Assembly (NCBI GenBank): GCA_021234155.1
Contig: JAJEKV010000186.1
Span: forward strand, 126,001 to 190,000
Origin: Isoetes taiwanensis
Taxonomy: Eukaryota > Streptophyta > Lycopodiopsida > Isoetales > Isoetaceae
Direction of reading: 5' to 3'
DNA length: 64,000 bases
A program made the position numbers and the translations under genes. The notes under the pieces are model-generated. The model saw only the letters and a program-made list of their open reading frames with translations. It searched no databases and was not told the origin of the DNA. Position 1 is the stretch's first letter; each line of letters begins with the position of its first letter. Positions 44,635 through 54,300 of the stretch are shown here, piece by piece.

Positions 44635-45165
44635 CTAGAGTTGAATAATACCTGGATTTTCTGTTGCATAATTGGCATCATTTGTCACGTTGGAGCTACC
44701 AAGGTTTTGTGAAGTTAACTTATGAAGAACCAGCGGTGCAGTCGGAGACAAACCCACTGGAGAAGTAACGTCTACCGTGCCACTTTCTAGCTCATCATCC
44801 ACATTGTTTGCAAGTGCTCTACTTTTTGAAGCTAATTTTGCATGCTCATAGAAGCTCATCCAGTCTATTTCACGCCCATTACAATGTAAATGTAAAATGC
44901 CATTGCCGATTAGCTTGGGGTTTGCCCTCCTAAAACCTTGGTTCGATCATGTATTTTGTTGTATAATGACAAGAATTCTTCCTTCTTGTTTTCCTTTAAT
45001 AATTTGAACTCAGAATAAGCCTTTCCATTTACATTCGGACCCACATCTTACGCATGTCATTATCATCAACATGCCTTTCCGATCTATACAACTCTTTATA
45101 GGTAAAGCCTTTGTCACTCAAACTGAATCGCATGATTTGGAACCGCTTCCATGAGATCACAAGCT
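44635..45165 (-). pseudogene. Transposon gene 1 exon, second copy
   Basis: It aligns with 9965-10440: segments ELYRSER, KLLKENKKEEFLSLYNKIHD, KVLGGQ, CNGREIDWMSFYEHAKLASK, and NDANYATENPG at a GTATTATT splice donor (about 44650). Several frameshifts separate the segments, but the C-terminal third is open for 74 codons (44859-44635). The Leu, Ser and Thr-rich stretch before NDANY has no clear counterpart in the first copy. Confidence 0.6.
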
Positions 45166-45169
45166 GATG

Positions 45170-45950
45170 ACCTGTTAATGCAACTTTACATTAGATTTCT
45201 GACATCATAAAATACAATTGCAATATAAGGACAAAAGAAATACTATGGTCTAAGAGGTGCATCTATTGCCTATCTATAAAAGACTGCATCTATTGCCTAT
45301 CACAACAAATTATCAAAACTGACATGTCTCCCGCCCTTTAAATCAGCATCACAACCTTAAGGGTTCAGGCTTACCATGATTAAAGCCTTACATCTATCAC
45401 ATAAAATCTAAAGGAAGAAATAAAAATGTAGGAAGTTTTATACGATGCCATTTTGTCAGATTACTTTCCCATTCTAAATTCCCGTTCTTCTTAGTATTGC
45501 ATCTTGCACAAAGAATGAAACTACCTGTAACATACATGATGGCAAAACAGAAAATTGAGATGAGTACATACTTTTCTTCAAGTATTTGATTCAGTGGAGA
45601 GCTAGAGAGGCCGAAATGTTCAATATATAACATAACATTATAACATGAAATACAACAAATAACAAGAAATATTAATTGGTCTAAAGGTTCTATTGAGAAG
45701 CATGGAGATGTATGCAAACGTTGCAAAAGCAAGAAATCAAAATGGTAGAGTAGAGCTAACAAAAGGTCATATAAATTCAGAGCAAATATACCTGCAAATA
45801 AAGAAATTAATTCAGAGCTTTATACGATGCCATTTTGTCATGGCGAAAGAGAAACCTGAGAAGCATGCATATCTTGCAGCAAAGTACAGTTATGAAGAGA
45901 GCTAGAAACACCGAAATGAGGTAAACCGTGCAGTGGAGGAGAGCTAGAGA
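45170..45950. other. 5' part of the second transposon copy, no gene
   Basis: Open frames on both strands (45397-45762 minus, 45693-45905 plus) have no recognisable domain, and their counterparts are absent in the first copy. Confidence 0.35.
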
Positions 45951-46127
45951 GTCCGAAACGAAAATTCCCTCCCATTCTCGTTTCTTGCTATTTCCTCCTG
46001 AACCGAGTCCCTCCTTTTCCCCTTAATTTTCGCAAAATTCAAAATACAACCTAACAAACCCACTACCTTTTTAACTATTTTTGTAGTTAGAAATTCGACT
46101 TTTTTGAGACACTATATTGTGCTTTGA

Positions 46128-46817
46128 CCCATCTGCTGATTTTTCTGAAGTACAAAGTCAAGACCAGGATACACACGATTAAATAGCAGAATATCAGCAG
46201 CCAATAGCAGTCGTCAGAAAAAGAAGGAGTGAAGCAGAAAGGTTGCGAGCAGAACATGGTATGGACAGCTCGCAGTATGGAAGATTGGAATCCTGAAGGA
46301 GTAAAAGAATAGCAGAAAGAGAAAATGAACAAGAGCGTAGTATAATTTCACTAATGGCGATTTTGGAACCCAATGTTCCCGATACATATGAGAAGGCAGT
46401 TAAAAATGATGGATGAGCTCAACTCTTTCAAACGAACCAGCATACCAAAGCCGAAAGGTAAAAATATTATAGGTAACAGGTGGATTTTTAAGATTAAAAC
46501 AGGCGCTGATGGAGTATCTAAGAAATATTTAGCAAGAGTGGTTGCACAGGGGTTTTCACAAAAATAGGTTATTGATTTCCAGGAAACTTTCTCACCTATA
46601 GTTAAGATGCAGAGTATAAGATTGTTGCTATCATATGCTACCGCCATGAATCTAGAACTACATCATATGGACGTTAGTACAACATTTCTTAATGCTGAGC
46701 TTGAGGAAGAAATATATATGAAGCAACCACCTGGCTTTGAAGAAGGAAAAAAACTTGTATGGAAGCTTAAACGAGTTGTATATGGCCTAAAGCAAGCACC
46801 CAGGCAATGGTATAAAT
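46128..46817 (+). pseudogene. Copia pol fragment (linker and N-terminal RT), different family
   Basis: The plus strand reads LMAILEPNVPDTYEKAV, then after a shift SIPKPKGKNIIGNRWIFKIK, LARVVAQGFSQK, a stop, FQETFSPIVKMQSIRLLL, LELHHMDVSTTFLNAELEEE and VVYGLKQAPRQWYKS. These are RT fingers and palm motifs of a copia element distinct from the first one. It ends exactly where the CACTA-like end begins. Neither the integrase to the left nor the YVDD part to the right is present in the window. Confidence 0.9.
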
Positions 46818-46834
46818 CACAACAAGAAAAAGGC

Positions 46835-47495
46835 CATTTAGCGACGCCAATAGCGACGTCTGCTGACGTCTGGCTGACGCCCCGACGGCGTCGCCGGGAC
46901 GTCGCTAGCAGACGTCGTTGCAGATATATCGTCAGATGCGACGCGGCGTCGCGACGCGACGTTAACCGGCCGCAGACAGACGCCGCAGACGCGATACGTG
47001 ACGTCGCCGGGCAGACGTCGCATGGCACGTGACACGTGAAATATACACGTGGAATATACACGTGGAACATCACCAAAATCCACGCGTGCCGTGAAAGCCA
47101 CGTGTATACGTCGCATGCGACGTGACACGTGGAACAGACACGTGGAAAATTCGAAAATCCGCGTGTAGAAAAGCCACGTAGCAAAAAAAAAAAAGCCACG
47201 TGGATACGTCGCATGCGACGTGAAGGGGAAAAAAAAAAAAATAAAAAATATATTTATATAAAAAAGCCACGTGGCAAAAAAAAAAAAGCCACGTGGATAC
47301 GTCGCATGCGACGTGAAGGGGAAAAAAATAAAAAATAAATAAAAAATATATTTATATAAAAATATTTTTAAATAATCACAAAAGTGTTTTTATATTCATA
47401 TTTTTAAATAGTCACAAAATTATTTTTATATTTATATTTTTAAATAATCACAAAAGTGAATTGTATTTATATTTTTAAATAATCACAAAAGACTC
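46835..47495. repeat. Left subterminal repeats with nested palindromes
   Basis: Several classes lie in a row. GACGTC-rich repeats come first (46835-47035). Then come three units carrying GCCACGTG(G/T) and the 14-bp palindrome CGTCGCATGCGACG (about 47108, 47207 and 47299). Then four 38-bp units around ATTTTTAAATAATCACAAAA (47365-47490). In CACTA elements such short repeats near the ends bind the element protein. The dense dyads here fit that role. Confidence 0.8.
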
Positions 47496-48459
47496 GTTAA
47501 GAGGAGTATCCACCCTTTTAGCCTAGAGCTACTCTCTCTCAGATTCAGTGGAGTAGTCATCCGAGTACGTAGTTAGAGGACGCACGGTACGGTTGCGATT
47601 GGATGGCTCTCCATCGACGTTTGCGAGATCCTCGCCCGAGCCTTATGTCATGTCAGACCTTCATTCATATCCGCCATTTGCTTCCTATAAAAACCAAAAG
47701 AATATGGCGTTAATGTAGTTCATAGAATTATAATAATTTTCTACAACGCACCCCGCATTCATGAATTGGGAGAGTTCCCTCGTCGATAATAACTGTTGAT
47801 GAGATAAACGACTCCACGTTAAAGTGGCTACTTGTACCGGCCGCTTGTTAGGGGCAAACCCAGTATAGATGTTCCTATGACAATATAACAAAGTATTAGC
47901 TAGTGACATTTAAAGTTCTTATTAAAATTAATGTGAACTAATATAGCTCTTACGAATCTATGGAAAAACCCTTTTCGACCGCGGAGCCCAAATGAGGACG
48001 CTTTCGATCACTTTTAGTTGCTTTGTCGGTCCGAGCTCTATGTTTGCTTTACGGATCCTGCACGTTCGAATGCAATCGATTGCAAGGCACACAACATTAT
48101 CACAAGTTAAAGTGAACGAATGACAAAAAAAATAAGAAATACCTTGATATCTTCCTTGTGGAGATTAAGTGGTTTAGGGACTTTGACCAATCGCCTCCTT
48201 CTTTTCGCCAAGTAAGTCCGCTTCGGTTCCTTGACCACATGGTGCCTTTGACATAAATCGATAGATCAACGCCATATCAAAATAATAAAAACAAGACTAT
48301 GACTAGGTCATGTACCTCCTTTTTTCGTTATAAGCTCGCCCATCATCGAAGTGAGCTTCTTCGGTTAAACGCCTTTGCTTTTTCTATCTACCGGAAACTC
48401 TGTTTCATTTTATTTTGACGCCTCTATTTCGCGTTGGTCATAAGCGCCGGGCCACTCCC
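47496..48459. other. CACTA-like interior with possible exon debris
   Basis: Below the stop of the spliced gene the minus strand still reads patches such as GAYDQREIEASK and RLTEEAHFDDGRAYNEKRR in several frames, as if the coding sequence once continued. No uninterrupted gene is present. Confidence 0.4.
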
Positions 48460-49929
48460 CTATACCGCGGGAGGCCATAAACGAGAGATATTATTTGTGA
48501 CCGCGTCCCTCGTTGTAGTATAAAAGACACTTCCCTCATCATCCTTCTTAGGAAGAGCGCCCCTGAAGCATAAATGGTGGGTATATAAAAGCGTGTTTAT
48601 GTCTACCGTCAATATACATATCCCATCCCGATTAAGAACCTTTTGAGCACTTTGCAATGTATTCTAAGTGAAGAGAATGAACAAAACAACAAATTTAGAT
48701 GACAAAGTACTAATATTTAAGGTTGATATCTTAAATAATATGTTCACATAACTTACATCAAAAATTATTATTAATATGATAGTCGGGTATATTAGGGGCC
48801 AAATCACCCATGAGACTTACGTGTCTAAAACAAAGCGAAATGGACGCTCTTCTTCAGTGACACGTGGACGTCGTCGGGATCCTTGCCTCTCCAAGTCAGG
48901 CGAGCGACCATGTTCTTCGGATCCCGAACCCTGTGATGATCGTCGCGATCTTGAAGGTTGTGAGTCTGTTGCTCCACTACTTCTTGACCTGGGAAGTAAT
49001 GAGAGAATGAGCATCTTTAACATGCTGCAACCAAAGAAATGTTTGGTACGTAGTGGATATATATTTACCTGTTGAAATCTTCCTCCAAGTTCCTTGCATT
49101 AGAAAAATCTGTTCCCGTCTCTTGCCTAGAACGGGAGTCCATACTATGTCTAGCATTCTCAATATTCTCGCGAGAACGTGGAGGCCGATAATCAACACTA
49201 TGTCGTTGGGGAATAGGAGCGGGAGGCTGCCTAACTGGCGTTGGTGTCAAAGAGGCAAAATATGCTGCAATTTGGTCTCTCTCGGCGGGAGACATGTTTG
49301 CGAGGAAGGCGGGGAGCGGCGGAGGAGCTGCAGAAGCACAAATATCATGCAAAAAACAATTCATTTATTTATTATTTTTATAAAAAGCTATCTTAATACC
49401 CAAACCTGCTGGTGTAGTGATAGGTGGAGGTTGGCGTCTTGGAGGACCATCAGCACGATTGCCCCTACCTCGTGGAGTCCTCCTCCTATTTTCTCTAAAC
49501 TCGTCCCTTTCCTCTACACAACAAATTAAAACTCCATGCATAAACTCACATACCTAATTAGAGGGTAAAGCGTATAATAAAAACTATATAAATACTTACC
49601 TTCGTCTTGCTCATTCTCCGTACGATTGCGATTACCTCTATTCATCGCCGAGAAAAAGAGCACACCTAGATCAAAAGAAATTGTGAGAGAAACATTTGAT
49701 AACCATGAATGATATTGGTTGCAATAATAGAATGATACTTACAAACCATAGAGATGAAAAATAGTATTTTTATGGTTCGAAATGTGCCACTAATGAGCCC
49801 CGGCAGACTTACTGCAGTCTTGACCGTCTTGACCGGGGGCGGAGGGGGAGACGCGTAATGCCATGAATATTGCATCAGCAGAAAGAGGGCCACAATGAGG
49901 AAAACCGCTAAGAATTGAGCCTCCGCCAT
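48460..49929 (-). CDS. Six-exon gene predicted to encode 325 residues, in the CACTA-like element
   Basis: Exons on the minus strand: 49929-49743, 49665-49600, 49513-49406, 49327-49069, 48988-48821 and 48649-48460. All introns have GT...AG ends, three with GTAAGT donors, and every junction keeps frame (978 nt including the stop). The start ATG begins a hydrophobic segment (MAEAQFLAVFLIVALFLLMQ) followed by five prolines. A second hydrophobic patch (ILFFISMVCVLFFSAM) spans the first junction. Then come Arg/Glu/Pro-rich and Ser/Arg-rich stretches (RENRRRTPRGRGNRADGPPR, SRSRRSSQGSGSEE) and a globular-looking end (FRFVLDT, then LNRDGICILTVDINT and RGALPKK). I do not recognise a family. It may be the accessory (ORF1) protein of the element. 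The last acceptor is the least certain choice. Confidence 0.55.
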
Positions 49930-50520
49930 GACTATATATATTAATTTGAACATAACGAGAATTAGCGAGAGAAAAGCTTTGAACAAGTGTCTTTGAATAA
50001 ATACCTAAATTTATATTCTTATCTTCTTATTTATATTAGAAAAGTATCTCCTATATATGTATGGGGTGCATATCGAACTCTAGGTTGCCATATTATCAGG
50101 CCATGTATCATGTCATACACCGAACCCTAAATTATCCCACGTGGCATTTTTAGTGCCACATCATGAAACCCTACGTTGCGTGTGGCACATCATCAAACCC
50201 TAGGTTGTGTCACGTCGCGACTTCCTATTGCCACATCATAGTAAGTGCCATGTCATCAAACCCTAGCTTGCGTGTGCCACATCATCAAACCCTAGATTGT
50301 GCCACATGGCATTTACAATCTAGGGTTTGATGATGTAGCACACAAAACCTAGGGTTTGACGTCTGTAGCGACACTTTATCTACAAGTTATGATTAATAAT
50401 TTATTTACCATTAATAATAATTTTTTTGATTAATAAATTACTTTTTTCATTAGTAATTTTGACTAAAAAACATTTATTGGTTGCAACAAGCCTCAAATAG
50501 GAAGACAAAATTATATTAAT
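49930..50520. other. Right subterminal repeats of the CACTA-like element and flank
   Basis: Between 50090 and 50360 the words AAACCCTA, GCCACATCATC and CACGTGGCA recur in both orientations. Beyond 50391 comes a short AT-rich stretch of TAATAATTT repeats. No gene is seen. The spliced gene's promoter probably lies at 49930-50080. Confidence 0.5.
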
Positions 50521-50599
50521 CACTTCTTGCAAGCATTTAACAGTAGCTTAGCCATCTCAAGTGGATCACCACACTTCATATGTCGTCTCTCTCTCACAA

Positions 50600-52030
50600 C
50601 TATATATCGGAAGAAAGCCTATTGTTTTGAACACATCGACGACGCTTGTGAGCAATAGATGGGCGATCCATGTGCACCAGCTCTCTATCCATCATCATTT
50701 GGACCTTCATATGTTGGATGATGTCCAATGTGCTAGAGTATCGGTCGGTTGGGTTTATCTCAACACACAACCCCATAAGCCGCATTGCCTGGACAAAATC
50801 AAGGAGCATCTCGTAAATGTAGCCCAGGGAATATATGTCAGATATCTCATGCCCCCATGATGCTTGGTCATCTGATGATGATGTAAAAACTCTCTTCTCC
50901 CACCAAGGATATCGCACCGTTCCATCTTGTAGTGTATAACGGCTCTTCAATTTGGGCATTCGCTCCTTGCAAAAAAAACGGAGGGCCGTGTCCCAATCAC
51001 CAATAGCCACCCACACATTTGTAAGGGAGTCATCAAAATGGAGTTTGACCCTTTTGCAATTGAGCTTTGTGTGTGTCCAACCTGGAGCGTGGATGGCATA
51101 GACTCCTTCCGCAAGAGCGAGAGCTATTTCTGGGACGTACTTATACACGAGTCTCATTTTGGCTTTCCACTCCGCACTTATCTTCATATCAGCCCTTCTT
51201 GGAGCACTATGCATTGCATTTGACCATCTCCTATAAGAAGAGAATTGGCTCGGAAGATGGTCAAGTAATTCTGCAAAGGTTCCTCCATTCATGAATGGCA
51301 GGACTACCATTGGTCCCCACATGGCTCATCTCCACAAAAGACCTCGGGGGCAAGTCCAAGGGGTGTGGCCAATTTGGACTTGGGCTCTTGAAACGGATAT
51401 ACTTGTCAGCCAACAACCATGATGCAGCTCTATCTTGGCCTCTCCACACGATGCCAGTATAATAATCATCTTGATTAAAGTACAGGGTTCCCAAGATCTG
51501 GATTTGGTATATTTGGCAGTCTTGTTTACTACCAATGCACTTTACAACTCCAACAAAGATCCACGGGAATCTTTGTCAATAAATCTTGACACATTTATCA
51601 TGAGCATGTAATGATAATCTAGCCCCTGCACCAATAGAGCTCCCACCATGGATAAGACTATCTAACTCCTTCACCTGCTCATCATTGAGACTGGCACTGG
51701 CCATCTTGTGATCTTTGCGTCGAACCTTTGCACTTCACCACGAATTAGCCCATCGTCCCACGTATGCCTCAGCATAGGGGCTCATAAGTGGCACTTTATA
51801 CTTAAGTAGCATCCTCAATTCTGGCTCAGGATTGCAAACCCAAGACTTTAAGTTCTTTCTCATCATATCTTCCAACTCAGACTCATGCTCTGGCCACCTC
51901 CCACATAATTCAGACCGACATTCTTTCTCAACTGATGCTACAAAACGGTTAATTCGATCATCAGTTTGCATATGTCGTTCGGCCTGATTCAAGCATATTT
52001 GATTGATGAGGATCGCCTAATTTCACTAAG
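50600..52030 (-). pseudogene. Protein-kinase-like gene with lost catalytic residues, frameshifted
   Basis: Minus-strand pieces in order: a head (51992-51735) with WPEHESELEDMMRKNLKSWV and PYAEAYVGRW; a middle (51494-51261) with WRGQDRAASWLLADKYIRF; and a 240-codon kinase-like part (51322-50600). The last follows kinase layout: LPFMNGGTFAELL as a hinge region, EIALALAEGVYAIHAPGWTH before the catalytic loop, then GDWDTA at the DFG position, DIYSLGYIYEMLLD (subdomain IX) and INPTDRYSSTLDIIQHM (subdomain XI). The HRDLKxxN motif reads HTKLNCKR, losing Asp, Lys and Asn. Frames shift at about 51990, 51730, 51560 and 51300. It could be a former pseudokinase or a decayed kinase. No family is named. 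Confidence 0.6.
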
Positions 52031-52234
52031 CATCTCTGTCCCATCGAGGCCATTTTTATGCCTACAAACAAAACAAAATAATGAATACAAAAGCCAAGCA
52101 TGCACAAAGTAAATGCAACATAATCTGACAATATCAAACATGTATGCGAGACCATATAATCATTACTTATAACACGCCCTATGGCGACTAATACCTTATC
52201 CGCCCCCAAAAGCAAGAAAAAAAAGAAGAAGAAA

Positions 52235-52610
52235 CAAGAAAAACTAAATAGGTTAGATTAGGGGTATTCGGACCCACGGTCAATTTACATTCAGATTACT
52301 AGTTAATTAGTTAGCGAGATAGTCCCAAATTTTAGTTAACTTTTTTAACCAAAAACACTACCTAAACTTATCTTAGCACCTTGTTTGGATTAGTTAGCAA
52401 AATTAACTAAAAATTAACTAAATTAGAAATTAGCACTATAGAGGTCACTTTAAGTTTAGTTAATTGTACATATAATTTTTTATGCCTTTGGCTAACTTAA
52501 CTAGACATGTTCGAAATAATTTAGTTAATTAGTTAAGTTATTTTTTTACCAACGCTTTTAGTGCGAATTAGTACTACATTAAGTTAGCCTAACCTATTTT
52601 ATTTTTTTTA
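52235..52610. repeat. TTAGTTAA-rich block, possible MITE
   Basis: About 370 bp dominated by TTAGTTAA, TTAACTAA and AATTAGTTA words. AACTAAATAGGTTAGA at 52239 and the reverse complement of CTAACCTATTTTATTT near 52590 could be its terminal inverted repeats (both contain AATAGGTTAG after complementing). No coding capacity. Such short AT-rich inverted-repeat units are usual for MITEs. Target duplication not identified. Confidence 0.45.
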
Positions 52611-52700
52611 ACTAGCACTTGCGGGTGTGAAGGAAATCATCCGATTCTTGTTAACTTAACCTAGCCCTAGCTACCTCTAGCTAAAACCGACAATAAACGT

Positions 52701-53090
52701 GAACTAAGGTTCGAACACTGGTCCTCCCCACTTTCAGCGGTGGAGCCGACCATGTCCTTGCCGTAGCCACATCTACCTAAGAATGAGAAGAAAAGTGGAC
52801 TTGGACCCGGACACCTAGTCCTCTCCACGCAAGATGGAGCCGACCGTGACCTTGAACAAGCCACTACAATTTTATTTTAAACCTAAAAAAAATAACAAGT
52901 GGAACCGAAGTGGACTTGAACCGGGCACGTGGTCCTCTCCACTCTAGGTGGAGCCGACCGTGTGCCTTTGAACAAGCCACTCATTAACCTAGGAAACATT
53001 TATGATTGTAGTGAAAGTGGACTTGAACAGCAGTACATGGTCCTCCCCACTCTAGGTGGAGCCCAGGCCGTGCCCTTGAACAAGCCACTC
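52701..53090 (-). repeat. Four tandem tRNA-like units
   Basis: Units at about 52701-52775, 52792-52867, 52907-52982 and 53012-53089 (minus strand). Each reads AGTGGCTTGTTCAAAGG or a variant, then GGTCGGCTCCACC..., GTGGAGAGGACC, and GGTTCAAGTCCACTT at the end. GGTTCAAGTCC matches the pol III B box (GGTTCGANTCC) and TGGCTTGTTCA is a weak A box. The outer bases AAGTGG and CCACTT can pair. The T stem does not pair properly, so these are not functional tRNAs. They look like a tandemly amplified tRNA-derived sequence or SINE head. Confidence 0.55.
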
Positions 53091-53234
53091 CATCAATTTT
53101 TTAACCTACTTAAAACTATAAAAATAAAATGCAAGTGCGATCAACTACTTACCAAAATAAGGACGCTGCGGTACAAGATCCCCGCGGGTCCAAATCGTAA
53201 TAGAAAGCCGCAAATGTATAAACAAAGCATTAGA

Positions 53235-54045
53235 GGAATAAGAACAAAGAAGAAAAAGATCAAGAAGAAAGAAAGGAAAAAAAGGGGGGATAGAAAACAA
53301 GAGATAGAAATAAAACAAGAGAAAGAAATAAGAGAATAGAAGGGAAGAAATAAGGATAGAATAGAGAAGAAATAAGAGAAGAAACAAGAAAGAATGAAGA
53401 AAAATAAGAGGAAATAAGAGAAGGGAAGGGAATAGAATGGAAGGAAGAAATAAGGGAAGGGAAAGAAAAGGATCGAATGGAAAGTGAGGAAGAAATGTGA
53501 AGAATAAGAAACAAATGAAGAATGAAAAATGAAATTAAAAAAGAATGAAGAATAAGAAATGAAAAAAAAAATGAAGAATAAGGAAGGGAAGAGAAGAAAG
53601 AAATGAGGGAAGGGAGGGAAAGAATTAGGAATGAGAAAGCATGAGAAATAATGGAAATGAGAAACAAAATGAGAAAGCATGAGAAAGAAATGAGAAAGAA
53701 ATGAGAAAGCATGAGAAAGAAATGAGAAAGCAAGAAATTAGAAAGAATGAGGAAGAATGAGAAAGAGTGAGGAATAAAGAATGAGAAAGCATGAGGAAGA
53801 AAGAAATGAGAAAGAATGAGGAAGAAAGAATGAGAAAGAAATGAGGAAAGAAGAAATATGGGAAGAAAGAATGAGGAAAGAATGAAGCATGGAAGAAGGA
53901 GGAAGAAATGAAGCATGAGGAAGAATGAGGAAGAAATGAAGCATGAGAAAGAAAGAAGGAGGAAGAATGAGGCGAGGCATGGAAGAATGGGAAGAAAAAA
54001 ATCAAGAACAAAGAAGAAGAGGAAGGAAAAGGAAACCAAAAAAAG
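53235..54045. repeat. 800-bp purine (GAA/GAGAAA) tract
   Basis: The plus strand is almost entirely A and G with scattered T in the words GAATGAG and AATGAGAAA. Imperfect 8-16 bp units such as GAGAAAGAAT and GAGGAAGAAT drift along the tract. Long open frames on the minus strand here (Ser/Phe/Leu repeats) are only a result of composition. Confidence 0.93.
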
Positions 54046-54300
54046 AGGAAGGTTGGGCATGCACCATTCAACATTAAAAAACCTATTCAATCTAAAAACA
54101 TGATATCTTTAACCTTAGAATAGTTGTTTTGCGTGTAGATCATTGGGTACTTAGCCATCCATGATCGCCCAAGAACCTCGAAAAACCAAAGCAAAAAGAA
54201 GTTCCGGAAAAAGAGTCGCGCGGGGGTTCAAAATATTCAATCTTAGTCGCGATGCGGCGTCCACGCCAAGGTCAGCGACGTTATTTCAAATCTGCGTCGA
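54046..54300. other. Spacer before the satellite
   Basis: Unique-looking sequence with no gene. Toward its end it shares the phrase TCCATTCCTTTGACCTTAGC with the first satellite units. Confidence 0.4.

Larger units (their letters stand above)
43953..46123 (-). mobile_element. Second, truncated or interrupted copy of the TIR DNA transposon
   Basis: The right end, read on the minus strand, begins AGCACAATATAGTGTCTC and continues for about 150 bp parallel to 9009-9170 (GTTAGGTTGTATTTTGAATTTT and the later AATGGGAGGGAATT are shared). Further in, minus strand 45165-44640 matches the first exon of transposon gene 1, including the splice donor. The intron then contains the second TTAGAC array. The candidate target duplication on the right is TTGA (46124-46127). 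No matching left end is visible; the copy may be interrupted by the element ending at 43952. Confidence 0.65.
46818..50391. mobile_element. CACTA-like DNA transposon inserted in the copia fragment
   Basis: The left end reads CACAACAAGAAAAAGGCC, one base from the usual plant CACTA start CACTACAAGAAAA. It is followed by AGCGACG-type subterminal repeats full of GACGTC and TAGCGACGTC. A plausible but degenerate right end lies at about 50360-50391, where GACGTCTGTAGCGACA is followed by CTTTATCTACAAGTTATG. Subterminal direct repeats of the type GCCACATCATCAAACCCTAG fill 50140-50350. I could not confirm the 3-bp target duplication or a good inverted repeat, so the right border is provisional. Inside is a spliced minus-strand gene. 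Confidence 0.6.

Noticed and set aside
52701-53090. Functional tRNA genes
   Set aside because: The T stem and anticodon arm do not pair properly in any unit; only the B-box and outer bases match.
53141-54090. Long minus-strand ORFs rich in Phe, Ser and Leu (up to 276 codons)
   Set aside because: They are the translation of a purine tract; codon-free composition keeps frames open in several phases at once.
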